DNA of 64,000 bases, taken from Abelmoschus esculentus. Its lineage: Eukaryota > Streptophyta > Magnoliopsida > Malvales > Malvaceae. Numbering within the stretch: position 1 is the first letter of the stretch; each line of letters begins with the position of its first letter. The translations under genes were made by a program, and so were the position numbers. This document shows positions 1 to 10,660 of this stretch, piece by piece. Under the pieces are notes generated by a model, which worked only from the letters and a program-made list of their open reading frames with translations, did no database searches and was not told the origin of the DNA. Where the stretch lies: positions 13,048,001 to 13,112,000 of the forward strand of contig JAUCBN010000018.1 in the NCBI GenBank assembly GCA_035048815.1, written 5' to 3'.

Positions 1-529
1 TCTTTCTCTACAAGAGAAAGATGAAGGACGGACTAGGGAGAACTTAGGATGATTCCTCAAGGTCTAAGAACACAAAAGATACTAAGATTAAAGCTCCAAA
101 ACTCAAATCCCGGATTAAACCTTAAGCCCCCACCAAAACCTTACCTCCACCAAAACAATTAATTCTTACCTTGTTTTAAAGATCTTTGACAACCCTATAA
201 CTTACCCTTAAGATTCACAACGTGATTCTTGACCAAAATCTGAAAGTTTACACCTTTCTCTGGTGATTTGGTGAAGAAGAGGAGGAAGAACAAAAGAGAA
301 AACTTGGTGACTTCACTTTGATTTTCCTGCAGAGGAAATCACCCTTTTCCCCCTTCTCTTTGTCCTCAATTAGAGGATTACCAGAACACCCTCACTGACA
401 AGACCAACACTCAACTCAAACAAGCTAAAGGCCCAACAAGGCCCAACTACACAAACCCAGGGCCCAAAAACAAAGCCCAAACCCACGGGTCAACCCGATA
501 CTCGGATATGGTAAATCCGGGTCGTTACA
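1..529 (-). repeat. E1 3' LTR, first ~530 bp only
   Basis: Nearly identical to 28021-28548, the matching end of the E1 5' LTR, and ends in gttaca at 524-529, so the LTR starts TGTAAC in the minus sense. The remaining ~1.65 kb of this LTR lies before base 1. Confidence 0.93.
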
Positions 530-545
530 ACTCTCTCATCCTTAA
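530..545 (-). other. E1 polypurine tract
   Basis: The minus strand reads AAGGATGAGAGAGT directly before the LTR start TGTAAC. A purine-rich run abutting the 3' LTR is the plus-strand priming site of LTR retrotransposons. Position and composition both fit. Confidence 0.75.
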
Positions 546-619
546 AGAAAATTTCGTCCTTGAAATTTACCTGTCAGGAAGAGATGAGGGTACTGAGCTC
601 TCATATCCTTCTCTGCTTC

Positions 620-841
620 CTACGTGGCCTCTTCAATCCTATGGTTCCTCCATAGAACTTTTACCAAAGGTATACTCTTATTCCAAAGTTCTTTGACTCC
701 TCTATCAACGATTCTAATGGGTCTCTCCTTATAAGTCAAATCCGTATTGACTTTGATTTCCTCAAGCTGAACCATATGTGAGGGATCAGAATGGTAACGT
801 CTCAATATAGACACATGGAACACATCGTGTATACGTGCCAA
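620..841 (-). pseudogene. pol: E1 integrase C-terminus with chromodomain-like segment
   Basis: This reading frame holds HDVFHVSILRRYHSDPSH near its start and VKELWNKSIPLVKVLWRNH near its end. That is the arrangement of the C-terminal chromodomain-like module of Tekay/Del integrases. In the family it is thought to steer integration to heterochromatin. The frame is separated from the upstream integrase (851-1618) by a stop or frameshift near 842-850. It ends ~90 bp before the polypurine tract, as expected for the 3' end of pol. The chromodomain-like class is inferred from family resemblance. Confidence 0.8.
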
Positions 842-850
842 CTCCGAAGG

Positions 851-1618
851 CTAAGCTAGCCGATAAGCTACCGGTCCAACCCTCTGAAGCATCTCATACG
901 GCTCGATATACCTTGGGCTCAACTTCCCCTTGTGACCAAAACGGATGATACCCTTCCATGGAGATACCTTAAGAAACACCTTCTCATCAAGCTCATACTC
1001 GATGTGCTTACGCTTCTTATCCGCATAAGCCTTCTGTCTGTCAAAAGTCGATTGTAACCTTTCCTTGATGATCTGAACTTTCTCTTCAGTTTCCTTAACA
1101 AGTTCCGAACCCACTATCTTCCTCTCATTGAGCTCTATCCAACACAAAGGTGTCCTACACCTGTGTCCGTACAAGGCCTCAAAAGGAGTTATCCTGATGC
1201 TCGACTGATAACTGTTGCTGTAAGCAAACTCTACCAACGGTAACTGCTCCTCCCAACTACGAGCAAAGTCTACCGCACAACACCAGAGCATATCCTCCAA
1301 GATCTGGATAACTCTCTCAGACTGTCCATTGGTCTAAGGATGAAAAGTTGTACTAAAGTGCAACTTGATGTCTAGGGCCTTATGGATAGACCTCCACAAC
1401 CTCGATGTGAATCTCGGATCCCTATCCGATATGATCGATGAAGGTATACCATGCAACCTCACGATCTCCTTGATGTACAACTGAGCCAAAATTTCCAAAC
1501 TGAAGTCCATCCTCACCGATAAGAAGTGAGCTGACTTGGTCAACCGGTCAACTATGAAACATATAGCATCATGCTTCCTCAACATCAACGATAACCCGGT
1601 GACAAAGTCCATGGTCAC
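851..1618 (-). pseudogene. pol: E1 integrase core, broken
   Basis: The RNase H-fold integrase core is readable in two open blocks, 1334-1618 and 851-1300. The first catalytic Asp lies in MDFVTGL and the second in IISDRDPRF. The Glu lies in the segment after TNGQ, just past an in-frame TAG at 1334-1336 that replaces an expected Gln codon. Downstream are LVEFAYSNSYQ and a GPFEILxRVGPVAYRL-like C-terminal segment. The reaction is insertion of element cDNA into the genome. The stop prevents a full-length product. Confidence 0.85.
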
Positions 1619-1684
1619 ACGATCTCACTTCCATTGTGGAACTTGGATAGGCTGAAGCAAACCTGAAGGAACTGGTGTTCCAGT

Positions 1685-2491
1685 TTAACTTATTGACATG
1701 TCAAACACCTTGTCACAAACTCTGACACATCTCTCTTCATGCACGGCCAACCAAAAGAAAGGAAGAAGATCCTGGTACATCTTGTTACTACCCGGGTGAA
1801 CAGAAAACGAACTACGGTGAGCTTCCCTCAAGATACGATCCCTCAAATTCTCCAAGGCTAGAATACACAACCAACCCTGAAAGTACAAGAAACCACTATC
1901 TCGTACTTCAAAGTCTGACGACTCACCCCTCTGAACAACCTCTAATTGAGCTACCAACATCTCGTCTAACACTTGTGCTCTCTTTATCTCCTGAACAAGC
2001 ATGAGCTCCACACATAACTCAGCCAAAAGACCTCCATCATCGGTCATCCTCAACCGAGCAAACAAAGCTCTCAAGTCCGACATGGACTTCCTACTCAAAG
2101 CATTGGTGACCACGTTCGCCTTGCCGGGATAATACTCTATGACAAAGTTATAGTCCTTTAACAACTCTATCCACCTACGTTGTCTCAGATTCAACTCTTT
2201 CTGGGTAAGTAGATACTTCAAACTCTTATGTTCGGTGTAGATGTAGCATTTCTCCCCATAGAGATAATGCCTCCATATCTTCAAGGCGAAGATAACTGCT
2301 GCAAGCTCAAGATCATGTGTAGGATAGTTCCTCTCATGGGGTTTCAACTGCCTCGAGGCGTAAGCAACCACCTTACCCTCTTGCATGAGCATACAACCTA
2401 ACCCATTCAAGGAAATATCACTAAACACCACATAATCATTTCCCGATTCTGGTTGCATCAAGACCGGTGCCTCTGTTAGGTAAGCTTTCAA
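1685..2491 (-). pseudogene. pol: E1 RNase H and integrase zinc-binding region
   Basis: Open for 268 codons. The N-terminal half is retroelement RNase H, with VVFSDISLNGLGCMLMQ carrying the first Asp, YIYTEHKSLKYLL and NVVTNALSRK. The second half is the integrase N-terminal zinc finger region, with HPGSNKMYQDL, but the distal Cys pair is degraded (ERCVRVCDKV). RNase H removes the RNA template during reverse transcription. Between 2492 and 2794 lies the RT thumb/connection region, which is only partly readable and has frame breaks. Confidence 0.85.
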
Positions 2492-2794
2492 CTACTCAAA
2501 ACTCTGTTATCTTGTCTCGTTCCACACAAACGAAACTCTTTTTTGAAGTAACTTGGTCAAAGGTGCTGCTATGATCAAAAAACCCTTGACGAACCTCTTA
2601 TAGTATCTGGCAAGTCCAAGAAAGCTACGAACTTCCGATACATTCCTCGGTGGTTTCCATTCCACCATAGCTTGGATCTTCTAGGGATCTACTCGGATAC
2701 CATCCGCTACAACTATGTTGCCAAGGAATGTCACCTCTAACAACTAAAACTCGCACTTACTGAACTTGGCGTACAAACGCCTATCCCTCAACAC

Positions 2795-3466
2795 CTAAAG
2801 AACCACTCTTAGGTGATAATCATGCTCCTCCTCTGAGCGTGAATACACCAAGATATCATCGATGAATACAACCACAAACTGATCTAGATACGACTTAAAG
2901 ATCCGGTTCATCAAGTCCATAAAAGCTGCGGGTGCATTCATGAGTCCAAACAGCATCACTAGAAATTCATAGTGTTCGTACCGCATCCTAAAAGCAGTCT
3001 TTTGGACATCCTCATCCACCACCTTTAACTGATAGTACCCTAACCTCAGGTCTATCTTAGAAAACACACAGACACCCCTCAACTGATCAAAGAGATCATC
3101 GATCCTAGGAAAAGGATAACGATTCTTGATCGTAACCTTATTGAGCTGACGGTAGTCGATGCACATCCTTATCGAACCGTCCTTCTTCTTAACAAACAAA
3201 ACTAGTGCTCCCCACGGTGACACACTCGGCCTGATAAAACCTCTCTCAAGCAACTCTTGGATCTGCTGTTTTAACTCTCTCATCTCTGTCGGTGTCATAC
3301 GATAAGGTGCTATAGACACCAATGTCGTACCAGCCAATACGTCTATCCGGAACTCTAACTCACGATCGGGAGGTAAACCAGGTAACTCCTCTAGGAAAAC
3401 GTCGGGATACTCACAGACTGTCCTCAAGTTCTCTAAAGCTGGGCTACCAACACTTACATCCACCAT
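2795..3466 (-). pseudogene. pol: E1 reverse transcriptase palm and fingers
   Basis: A 223-codon open stretch. It has the fingers segment (RMTPTEMRELKQQIQELL, then GFIRPSVSPWGA), KKKDGSIRMCIDYRQLN, FSKIDLRLGYYQL with the first catalytic Asp, and VVVFIDDILVYS, the (Y/F)xDD box. The catalytic residues are visible, so this is the best preserved E1 domain. The frame ends just after the DD box and the thumb is out of frame downstream. Confidence 0.9.
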
Positions 3467-3493
3467 GTGAGCTAAGAAAGCCTCACAACCTTG

Positions 3494-3900
3494 CTAGATT
3501 AACCTCTGAGCTGTCAACGTTGATACCACATTTGGTAAAAACGAGTTTCTTTCACCCCTCACAACAAGCTTAGAACCATCCGCTACTCTGAGCTTCAAAC
3601 TCTTAGTTTTACACCCCAAACTTATATCGTGTTCGAACAACCAATCCATCCCTAGGATTGCGTCAAACTTCTGAAAAGGTAGGACCATGAGATCGGCCAA
3701 GAACATAGATCTTTGTACCTCGATCGGACACCTCCGATACACCTTATCCACCAACACATCCAACCCCAAAGGGCTTGTCACACGGACCCCTATCTCAAGA
3801 TCCTCTGCTGGTAACTCCCACTGCTGAGATATCCCACTACGGATATACGAATGGGTAGACCCCGAGTGTACAAGAGCAACTATAGGTACAGAAAAAAATT
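3494..3900 (-). pseudogene. pol: E1 aspartic protease with lost active-site Asp
   Basis: Retropepsin region between gag and RT. The open part (3494-3781) has the flap and C-terminal signature FDAILGMDWL. Upstream, around 3861-3895, the active-site loop reads VHSGSTHSYI, where the family has a D-x-G-S-T loop, so the catalytic Asp codon is now His (GAC to CAC). A stop near 3780 also separates the two parts. In the family this enzyme cleaves the Gag-Pol polyprotein. Confidence 0.8.
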
Positions 3901-3957
3901 GAACATACCTGAGATCATATTTGTGGCTACACAGTCCTTCTGTGCCCTCACTGCATA

Positions 3958-4813
3958 CTATCTCGCTGGTGCTCTAGTAGTGGACTGAAAGGTACCTCCT
4001 GAAGCATGGCTGGCTCCGCCACAAGAGAACCCATGACCTCTCTGAGCCTGAAACACAGTCCTCGGAGCTTGACTGAGAGAAGACATCATAACCTCAGGAT
4101 AGTCCCTAACAAGGTGATCCGGGGACCTGTACTGAAAACAAGCTCTGACATTGCCCCAACACTCTCCTCGATGGCTCCGGCCACAACGCCTGCAAGTCTG
4201 AACACTGACACTGGCACTCCTCTTTAAACTCTCTAGACCCCCAGCAGAAGAAGACACAGACTGCCTCCTACGTCCTATAGACTCTGACCTCTAATCTGAC
4301 CTTGAACCCTGATTCGATGCTCCTCTATTCTCGTTCCAACAGTTCCTACTCCTACTAGAGTGGAACTGAGAGTTACTCGCACGACTCTGACTGGCTCCAC
4401 CGGAGACTCTCTCGCCAACCGACGGCCCATAGGTCAAACCCTGAACCTACTCCAACGACTTAGTACTGACAGCCAACTCTAAAAACACCGTGGGTGGTCT
4501 AACAGTGAGATAAGTCTGAATCTCCTTCCTCAGACCTCTCAAGAACCTCTTACACCTCATCTTCTCGGTAGCAACAAGCTTTGAAGCATACCGGCTCAAC
4601 TGAAGGAACTCATGTTCATAAGCGAAGACCGAACGGTTCCCCTGAACAAGATGGGTAAACCGCTCCCTCAGGGTGTCGATGTGAGTCTCGCCCATATACT
4701 TGCTCTCAAACTCCTCAAGAAAGTCCACCCACTTAGGATGATGGGGATACCAACCCTGCTCAACAGTCTCCCACCACTCTCTCGCGTTGCCCTTTAGAAA
4801 CGATAACACACAC
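3958..4813 (-). pseudogene. gag: E1 gag, C-terminal capsid and nucleocapsid part
   Basis: 4447-4813 encodes the retrotransposon gag capsid core (LSFLKGNAREWWETV, WVDFLEEFESKY, FTHLVQGNRSVFAYEHEF). 3958-4257 holds the nucleocapsid, with CRRCGRSHRGECW followed by a degraded CCHC knuckle (CFQYRSPDHLVRDYP, two Cys replaced by Tyr). The gene is cut at 4813 by insertion of solo LTR S. Its N-terminal part resumes at 25850 and the codon phase is continuous across the insertion once the duplicated cacac is counted once. Confidence 0.88.
4809..4813. repeat. Left TSD of solo LTR S (cacac)
   Basis: cacac here and at 25850-25854 flank the TG...CA insertion S. The target itself is a short CA run (cacacac), so the exact offset is ambiguous by up to 2 bp. 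Confidence 0.8.
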
Positions 4814-6641
4814 TGTAACATCCCAATTTTAAGGTTATTAGTTTAGTCCTTAGTCAGGAGAATTCGAATCGGATTCTCCGGTTCATTATTCCGGGGAAAT
4901 ATAAAATAAGAATATTTTTAATTAAGAAAAATAATAATTTTGGAATATGGTTTAAAAATATTAAAAAGAATGTTTCAAAATTAAAAGAAGGTAATTTGAA
5001 CTTTATATTGATTTTTAATTATGCTTAATTATGCATAAGTGATCAATTTGTAATTTTTGGAAACAATGGAGGACTTAATTAGTGATTTTCGAAAATTGTA
5101 GTTTTAGTGACTAAATTGAAAAGCAAGCTAAACTTAGAATCCTTAGAGGGCCATAAACCCAGTTTAATTTTTAATAATGATTTATTCACCAAAATGCTTT
5201 TTAATTAGTTTAATTAAAGATGATAATCATTTTCTCAGAAAATTACCTTTTTTTCTCTCATCTTTTTCTCTCATTTTCTCTCCATTTTCCTTCATCTCTT
5301 TTCTTCAATTCCTTGCTAATTTTTGCATATTTTTCAACAAAGATTACTTTATTTTAATCATCTTTCCATTCTTTACAAAACCTAACCATCAATTTTATCA
5401 AATCAACACCAATTTGCAAAGAATTAAGAAGAGAAAACTTCATCTTTTTGGTGAATAGATCTCAAAGGTAATTTGCTGGATTTAAAACTCTTTTATAAGG
5501 TTCTTTATTGAAATTCCCAAGTATTAGCTTGCTAATCTTTGAATAAAACTTAATTCTATGTTTTCAATGTTAGATCTAATGAATTTGTGAATGTTTTTGT
5601 GAAATCTTTTTATATCTCATTCAATGCTGAAATTAGATGGATTTAATTATATTAATATTTCAATTAAATGATTAATTGAGTCTTCATTTGATGGAAAATT
5701 AATTTAATCCCGAAATAATGCAATCAATGTTATTTTACGGTGTTTTTCGGTTGTTTTAGGGTCTGTTTTAGGTGCTTTAATATTATTGGAGATATAAGGA
5801 TAGTTTGGATGTGTTTTTGGTTCATACTTGAAGTGGATTAGATGCTATATTCATTAGGTTTTGGGCTGTTGATGTTTCTGATACGTTTCGACTAAGTTTC
5901 GGTGTTTTCGGCTAGGTTTTTCGATAGTGTTGTGGAGGTATGATGCGGCTGATGGTTAAAGCATGTTATAATGTGAGAATGCTCTATTTTTAATGTTGTA
6001 GAAGAGGTACAAGAAGGTGCTTGAATGCTGGTGCATTGGCATGATCATCGGGATATCGGCGAAAGCTCATTTCGCTTGTCGGTGAGTGTTTTCGGACTTA
6101 AAGCGAATCGCGTTTGGTATGGTTCTGTTTTGGGGACTATGGAAAAGTGTGAAAACTTTATATAGTTCAAGAGTAAGTAAAGTAAATGTTTTGATATATC
6201 AACATGAGTTTCGGCTATATTCGATAAAGGCATTAATGTTGGTAATGCAATGAGATTCTTGAAAATGCATGAACATGATTTGAATTGGTGCATGCATGAG
6301 AAATACTTGCTGAAATGCATAGTTTATCAAGCATTCATGATTATGGAAAATTATGAGAAATGATTTGGAATACAATATGGTTAATTGCCTTACATATGAT
6401 GGTGTCTTTGGGCATGGCTTTTGGTTTATTTGTTGAACATATTATGCATGCATTATGAGCAGCAAGTTATCATGCACATTTGATTATGATATTGGCTTAG
6501 TGACACTAACTTTAGATTCGAATACGAATAACATGTCATTAGGATTGTCTTAAGTGTACTATAAACAATGTTGAGAATACAGAAAATTGCCTACACGTAA
6601 CAAGGGTGACTTTATGTCCAACCGTGCGTGGTAGAGCCGCC

Positions 6642-6646
6642 TACAC
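6642..6646. repeat. Left TSD of E2 (tacac)
   Basis: Identical to 24234-24238 on the other side of E2. A 5-bp duplication is standard for Ty3/gypsy integrases. Confidence 0.93.
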
Positions 6647-8389
6647 TGTCGCGCCCTCTTTAAAAAAACGCGATTTTAGGTGAAAAATGGCTCGACGATT
6701 GGTTTAAAAAAATACGAATTTATCAATTTTAGTCTTGAAAAACCTACATTTTAGAAAAAAATATAATTTAATTTTGAAAAAATTAACTTGGAGTCGCCAC
6801 CGACCACTTTGGTAGGCCAGACACCATAAAACAAACCAGAGATTTATTTTAAAAATGTTGGGTTCGGGAGTCGGTTACGTGTAAGGACGACCCTTACAAA
6901 CGCCCAAAAAATTGGTACCTTGGAAAAATTTATGTGGCATTGACACTTTGGAAGATAGATATTAATTTAATTTTCCATTGTTAATTGAACATTATTTGAA
7001 TTTTGGATATCCTTTTGATTTAGAAGTTACACCACCTTTAAACTTGAGTTGAACGAGACGTCCTCTAGATAGGAAACCTCACCCAAATTCAAAGGAATGT
7101 AACTTCCGCCTCAAAAGGCTAAAGCAAAATGCATGACCATTTTTTTCTTGTTCATTTTAAGTTCTAATCCTAAAAAAGGCTCCATTGCTTAAGTGTTTAA
7201 AACCTAAGTTACTAATGTTACTAGTTATTTACCTATCCGTTTTATTTAATTCTAAACCTAAGTTATTTTATCAAAATTCTAGGTTTTAAATATCACATGA
7301 ATTCGATACCAAGGTACACTCTCTAGGTCAGCATCATGGTACGTCAAAACACCAACCTCTTTAGTGTATCCGAGATATAAGATTCAAATGCTATGTTACT
7401 AAATTATCTCTCTAATTAAATTAATTAATTAATTTAAGTGACTAGTCCTAGAGGGATCTAAATTAATTAACTAAATTGTTTATTAAATGACCTTCCCAGA
7501 ATATTCTATGCAAGAACATCGTAAAATAAAAAAGACAAGATAAAGGAACTTGATATTTTATTAGAATCATGGGAATTGCAAATTACATCGGAAATATCAT
7601 CAAGCGAGTACAAAAGGGACTTGTATTAATAAAGATCAAAAGGGACCAAGATTCAAACTTTAAAAGATGAATTAGACTTAGTTAAGTGTAAAATTAATTT
7701 TAAAGTTTTAGGATTTTAATTAAATTAATTAATTAAACTTCAAAGTTTAATTAAAACTTAATTAAAATTCAAGTTTTTAATTCGATTAAGGTTGAATTAA
7801 TTAAGTGTGCAACAAATTTCAAGGTTTTTGAATCTTTTAATTAAATTATTTAATTAAATTTTCTAACCTCAAATTTTAATTAAAACTTAATTAAAATCTA
7901 ACTTGGTGAATTTTAAGTTTTAAGGTTTAATTGGAGGGTTGAATTTAATTAGATTAATTTTTAAGTCTTATCTTTAAAAATTAAAATTAATTAAGGGATT
8001 TAGTTAAAATAATTTCTAAATTTCTAAAAGTTTAAATTAACCTAATTAAAATTTTAATTTTGTGAGGCTTAAATTACCTAATTAATTTTAAGTCTTATCT
8101 TTTTAGAATTTAATTAAAATTAATTGAATTAATTAATTAAAATTATTCTCTAAATTTTAAAAAAGCCTATTTAAAGTCTAATTTGGTGAATGTTTTAAGG
8201 TTTAAGGCTAACTAGACCTAATTAAAGAGTTAATTTTAAAACTTTACTTTTTTTAGAAATTAATTAAAATTAATTAAAATAATTAATTAAAATTATTTTC
8301 TAATTTTTAAGAATTAAATTAAACCGAATTTAAGTCTAATTTTTAAATTTTGGAGTCAAATTAATTTTATGTTAGACCTAATTAGTTAA

Positions 8390-8570
8390 TTAATTTTAGT
8401 TAAGAATTAAATTAGAACCTAATTAATTTTTAAAGTCTTTTAAATTAATTTTAGTTAAGAGTTAGATTAGAACCTAATTAATTTTTAAAGTCTTTTAAAT
8501 TAATTTTAGTTAAGAATTAAATTAGAACCTAATTAAATTTTTAAAGTCTTTTAAATTAATTTTAGGACCT
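8390..8570. repeat. ~60-bp tandem repeat in E2 3' LTR
   Basis: Three copies of a ~60-bp unit containing ttagttaagaattaaatt and agaacctaattaattttt. The 5' LTR (around 22930-23055) has only two, so the copy number changed after or during insertion. Confidence 0.8.
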
Positions 8571-9360
8571 AATTTTAAGTCTAAAACAAAATAATTCTAA
8601 TCCTAGGGGTTTAATCTAGAGACTCAGGGACCTAATTGTATGAATCTAAGGGTTTAAGGGTCTAATTAGAGGTTTGGGGGACCTAATTAAATAAAATCTA
8701 GAGTTTAGGGGGGCCTAATTAAATGTTTGGTGACCTAATTTAATCAAATCTAAGGGTTTATGGGTCTAATTGGGATTTTGGGGGCCTAATTATAAAACAG
8801 TTCATTCTTAGAAAGACCTAGGGGGTAATTAACCCCTATTTGGATAGAAACACGCGGATCTGAGTTCAACCTGGATCCGGCCCGCGTGCCCGACTGCCAA
8901 AACGACGTCGTTTCATCCTAAGGCAAAAGCTCCCTATGTCGAGTTGGCTCAGCCATTTGGACCGAGACCAACTCGGCCCAACTTAGTTTCTCTGGGACAA
9001 ACACCTCATGCCCAGAAATCTTGAAGAAAACGGATCAAAGACATGAGATTTAAGGAGTGTTCTTCGGTGTTCTTCAGGAATATAAAGAACACGATGAGGG
9101 ACCACCGTGTACTCCGCCTCCAGATCTGAAGCATCTCCGTCCTGCACCGCTTCGACGTGTTCGCCGACTACTGCAAAACACGCCGGTCATCACCCAGAAG
9201 TCGCTAGCGACTACTTCCGACGCTGGTGAGGCCACCGGAAGCCCTAAAAACACTAAAATCTCGCTAGAAAACACCTTAAAACTCCAAAAACGAACTGAAT
9301 CTTCTAAACAAAAATCCCTTAGGCTTCAATCAAAACGAATCAACAAAGAAAAACAGAAAA

Positions 9361-9370
9361 TACTCACCTG
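9361..9370 (-). promoter_or_regulatory. Candidate splice donor in E2 LTR
   Basis: The minus strand reads CAG|GTGAGTA, a consensus plant 5' splice site, with the boundary between 9368 and 9367. The same site is in the 5' LTR at 23870-23876. In E3 the aligned place reads AAAG|GTAATA. If the transcript starts near the palindrome at 9462-9491 or 23967-23996, this would open a 5' leader intron. Inferred from sequence only. Confidence 0.35.
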
Positions 9371-9461
9371 ATTCCTTCGATCAGATCTCTGCCGATTGCA
9401 CTCCAATTTCTGCCAATCCATTGACTCCTTGCTACTGTCGATTCCTCCCCCTTCCTCAATC

Positions 9462-9491
9462 GATTGAATCCCTATTTAAAGGGATTCAATC
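9462..9491 (-). promoter_or_regulatory. Palindromic TATA-like site in E2 3' LTR
   Basis: Perfect 12-bp arms gattgaatccct / agggattcaatc around atttaa. The minus strand contains TTTAAATA, a TATA-like word, ~230-260 nt from the LTR start. The palindrome is kept in the other LTR (23967-23996, one mismatch) and in E3 (54050-54079, perfect). A core promoter role is inferred. Confidence 0.5.
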
Positions 9492-9719
9492 CAACAATCC
9501 TACTCCAATTCAAACATGTCTTAATCCCCTAAGAATCCTTATCCTAACAAATTGAATCCCATGAATCCTGGCAACAAACTCCACACTCCCACGTTTCTGC
9601 TTCCGATTTTTCAGTTTTTTTGATTTTTTTAAATATTTTAATATTATATTATTATTTATATTAATTATTATTTATATTTATTATTATTATTTATTATCTA
9701 CGAGAAATTCGTGTTGACA

Positions 9720-9735
9720 GCTGCCCCTCTTTGCT
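9720..9735 (-). other. E2 polypurine tract
   Basis: The minus strand reads GAGCAAAGAGGGGCAGC directly before LTR start TGTCAACA. The same tract is in E3 at 54300-54314. It is the plus-strand primer of reverse transcription. Confidence 0.85.
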
Positions 9736-9794
9736 CAATGCTGCGGAGCAGGAGATGGGCAAAGACTGAAAAACATGAATTTGTAAGACCTTGA

Positions 9795-10660
9795 AGCTTG
9801 AAGTTGTTCTTCTCATTTTGAAATTCTTTAAGCGAAACCTTGTGACGCAACTTGAGGTTGCTCTTCTTTCTGAAATCCCTTCGTCTTTGGAATAATTGGA
9901 GTTGTTCTTCTTATTATGAAATTCTTCAGGGTTTGAAGTTGTTCTTCTTATTTCGAAATTCTTCAGACGGAATTCCTTAGACTCGTCAAATGATGGAGCT
10001 TGAGGCTGTTCTTCTCATTTCGAAATTCCTCATCTCCGGAAAATCTGTAGTTGTTCTTCTTATTATGAAATTCTCCAGATAAGGGTGGCGAAATTCGAGG
10101 TTGTTCTTCTTATTATGAAATTCCTCGTATCTCACAAAATTTGGAGTTGTTCTTCTTATTATGAAATTCTCCAAACTTAGAATCATGCCCGGAGGACTTA
10201 CTGATGACCCAGAGGATTTAACACCATGCCCGGAGGACTTACTGATGACCCGGAGAATTTATCAATGGAATATGAAGTTGTTCTTATTACGAAATTCTTC
10301 ATCTCCACTGAAGAGTCTGAAGCTGTTCTTCTTATTACAAAATTCTTCAGACGTAGCATCATGCCCGAAGGACTTACTAATGACCCGGAGGATTTAACAT
10401 CATACCCGGAGGACTTACTGATGACCTGAAGGATTTAACATCATTCCCAGAGGACTTATTGATGATCCGAAGGATTTAACATCATGCCTGCAGGACTTAC
10501 TGATGACCTAGAGGATTTAACAATAGAATATGGAGTTGTTCTTCTTATTACGAAATTCTCCATCTCCACTGAAGAGTCTGAAACTGTTCTTCTCATTTCG
10601 AAATTCTTCAGACATAAGCGGTGAAGCTTGAGGCTGTTCTTCTCATTTCGAAATTCCTCG
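9795..10660 (-). repeat. E2 3' UTR array of variable-stem inverted repeats
   Basis: About 13 copies of a conserved core, roughly tgttcttctyattwygaaatt, each bracketed by short arms that differ between copies yet are mutually complementary. Examples are tttggag/ctccaaa (10140-10146 with 10169-10175), gtctgaag/cttcagac (10315-10322 with 10345-10352), and cgagg/cctcg near 10100. The array lies between the pol stop and the polypurine tract, so it would be 3' UTR RNA. Ogre-type elements are known for tandem repeats in this region. The paired, changing stems are what I see directly. Any function is unknown. Confidence 0.85.
10183..10525. repeat. ~39-bp tandem repeat embedded in the E2 3' UTR
   Basis: Roughly seven imperfect copies of catgcccggaggacttactg followed by atgacccggaggatttaa, in two blocks (10183-10265 and 10348-10530) separated by two stem-loop units. 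Absent from the matching region of E3, so it arose or was lost within the family. Plus-strand reading frames across it are by-products of the repeat period. Confidence 0.85.

Larger units (their letters stand above)
6647..9719 (-). repeat. E2 3' LTR (3073 bp)
   Basis: Starts TGTCGCG and ends TTGACA on the plus strand (minus sense TGTCAACA...CGCGACA). It aligns along its length with 21273-24233. The 7380-8600 stretch is extremely AT-rich, built from ttaattaa-type words. It retains 69 bp (after 7390) missing from the 5' LTR. The missing piece lies between actaaatt direct repeats, which points to a slippage deletion in the other copy. Small plus-strand reading frames here (for example 9057-9371) have no recognisable domain. 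Confidence 0.95.

Noticed and set aside
5177..5458. Plus-strand 93-codon Phe/Ser-rich frame in solo LTR S
   Set aside because: Derived from a T/C-rich tract; no start context or domain.
9057..9371. Plus-strand 104-codon frame with a Pro/Arg-rich product in the E2 LTR
   Set aside because: It lies in LTR sequence, has a changed frame in the other LTR, and shows no domain or codon pattern.
10161..10429. Plus-strand frames giving repeated GLTDDPE-like peptides
   Set aside because: Produced by the 39-bp repeat, whose period is a multiple of three; antisense to the element.
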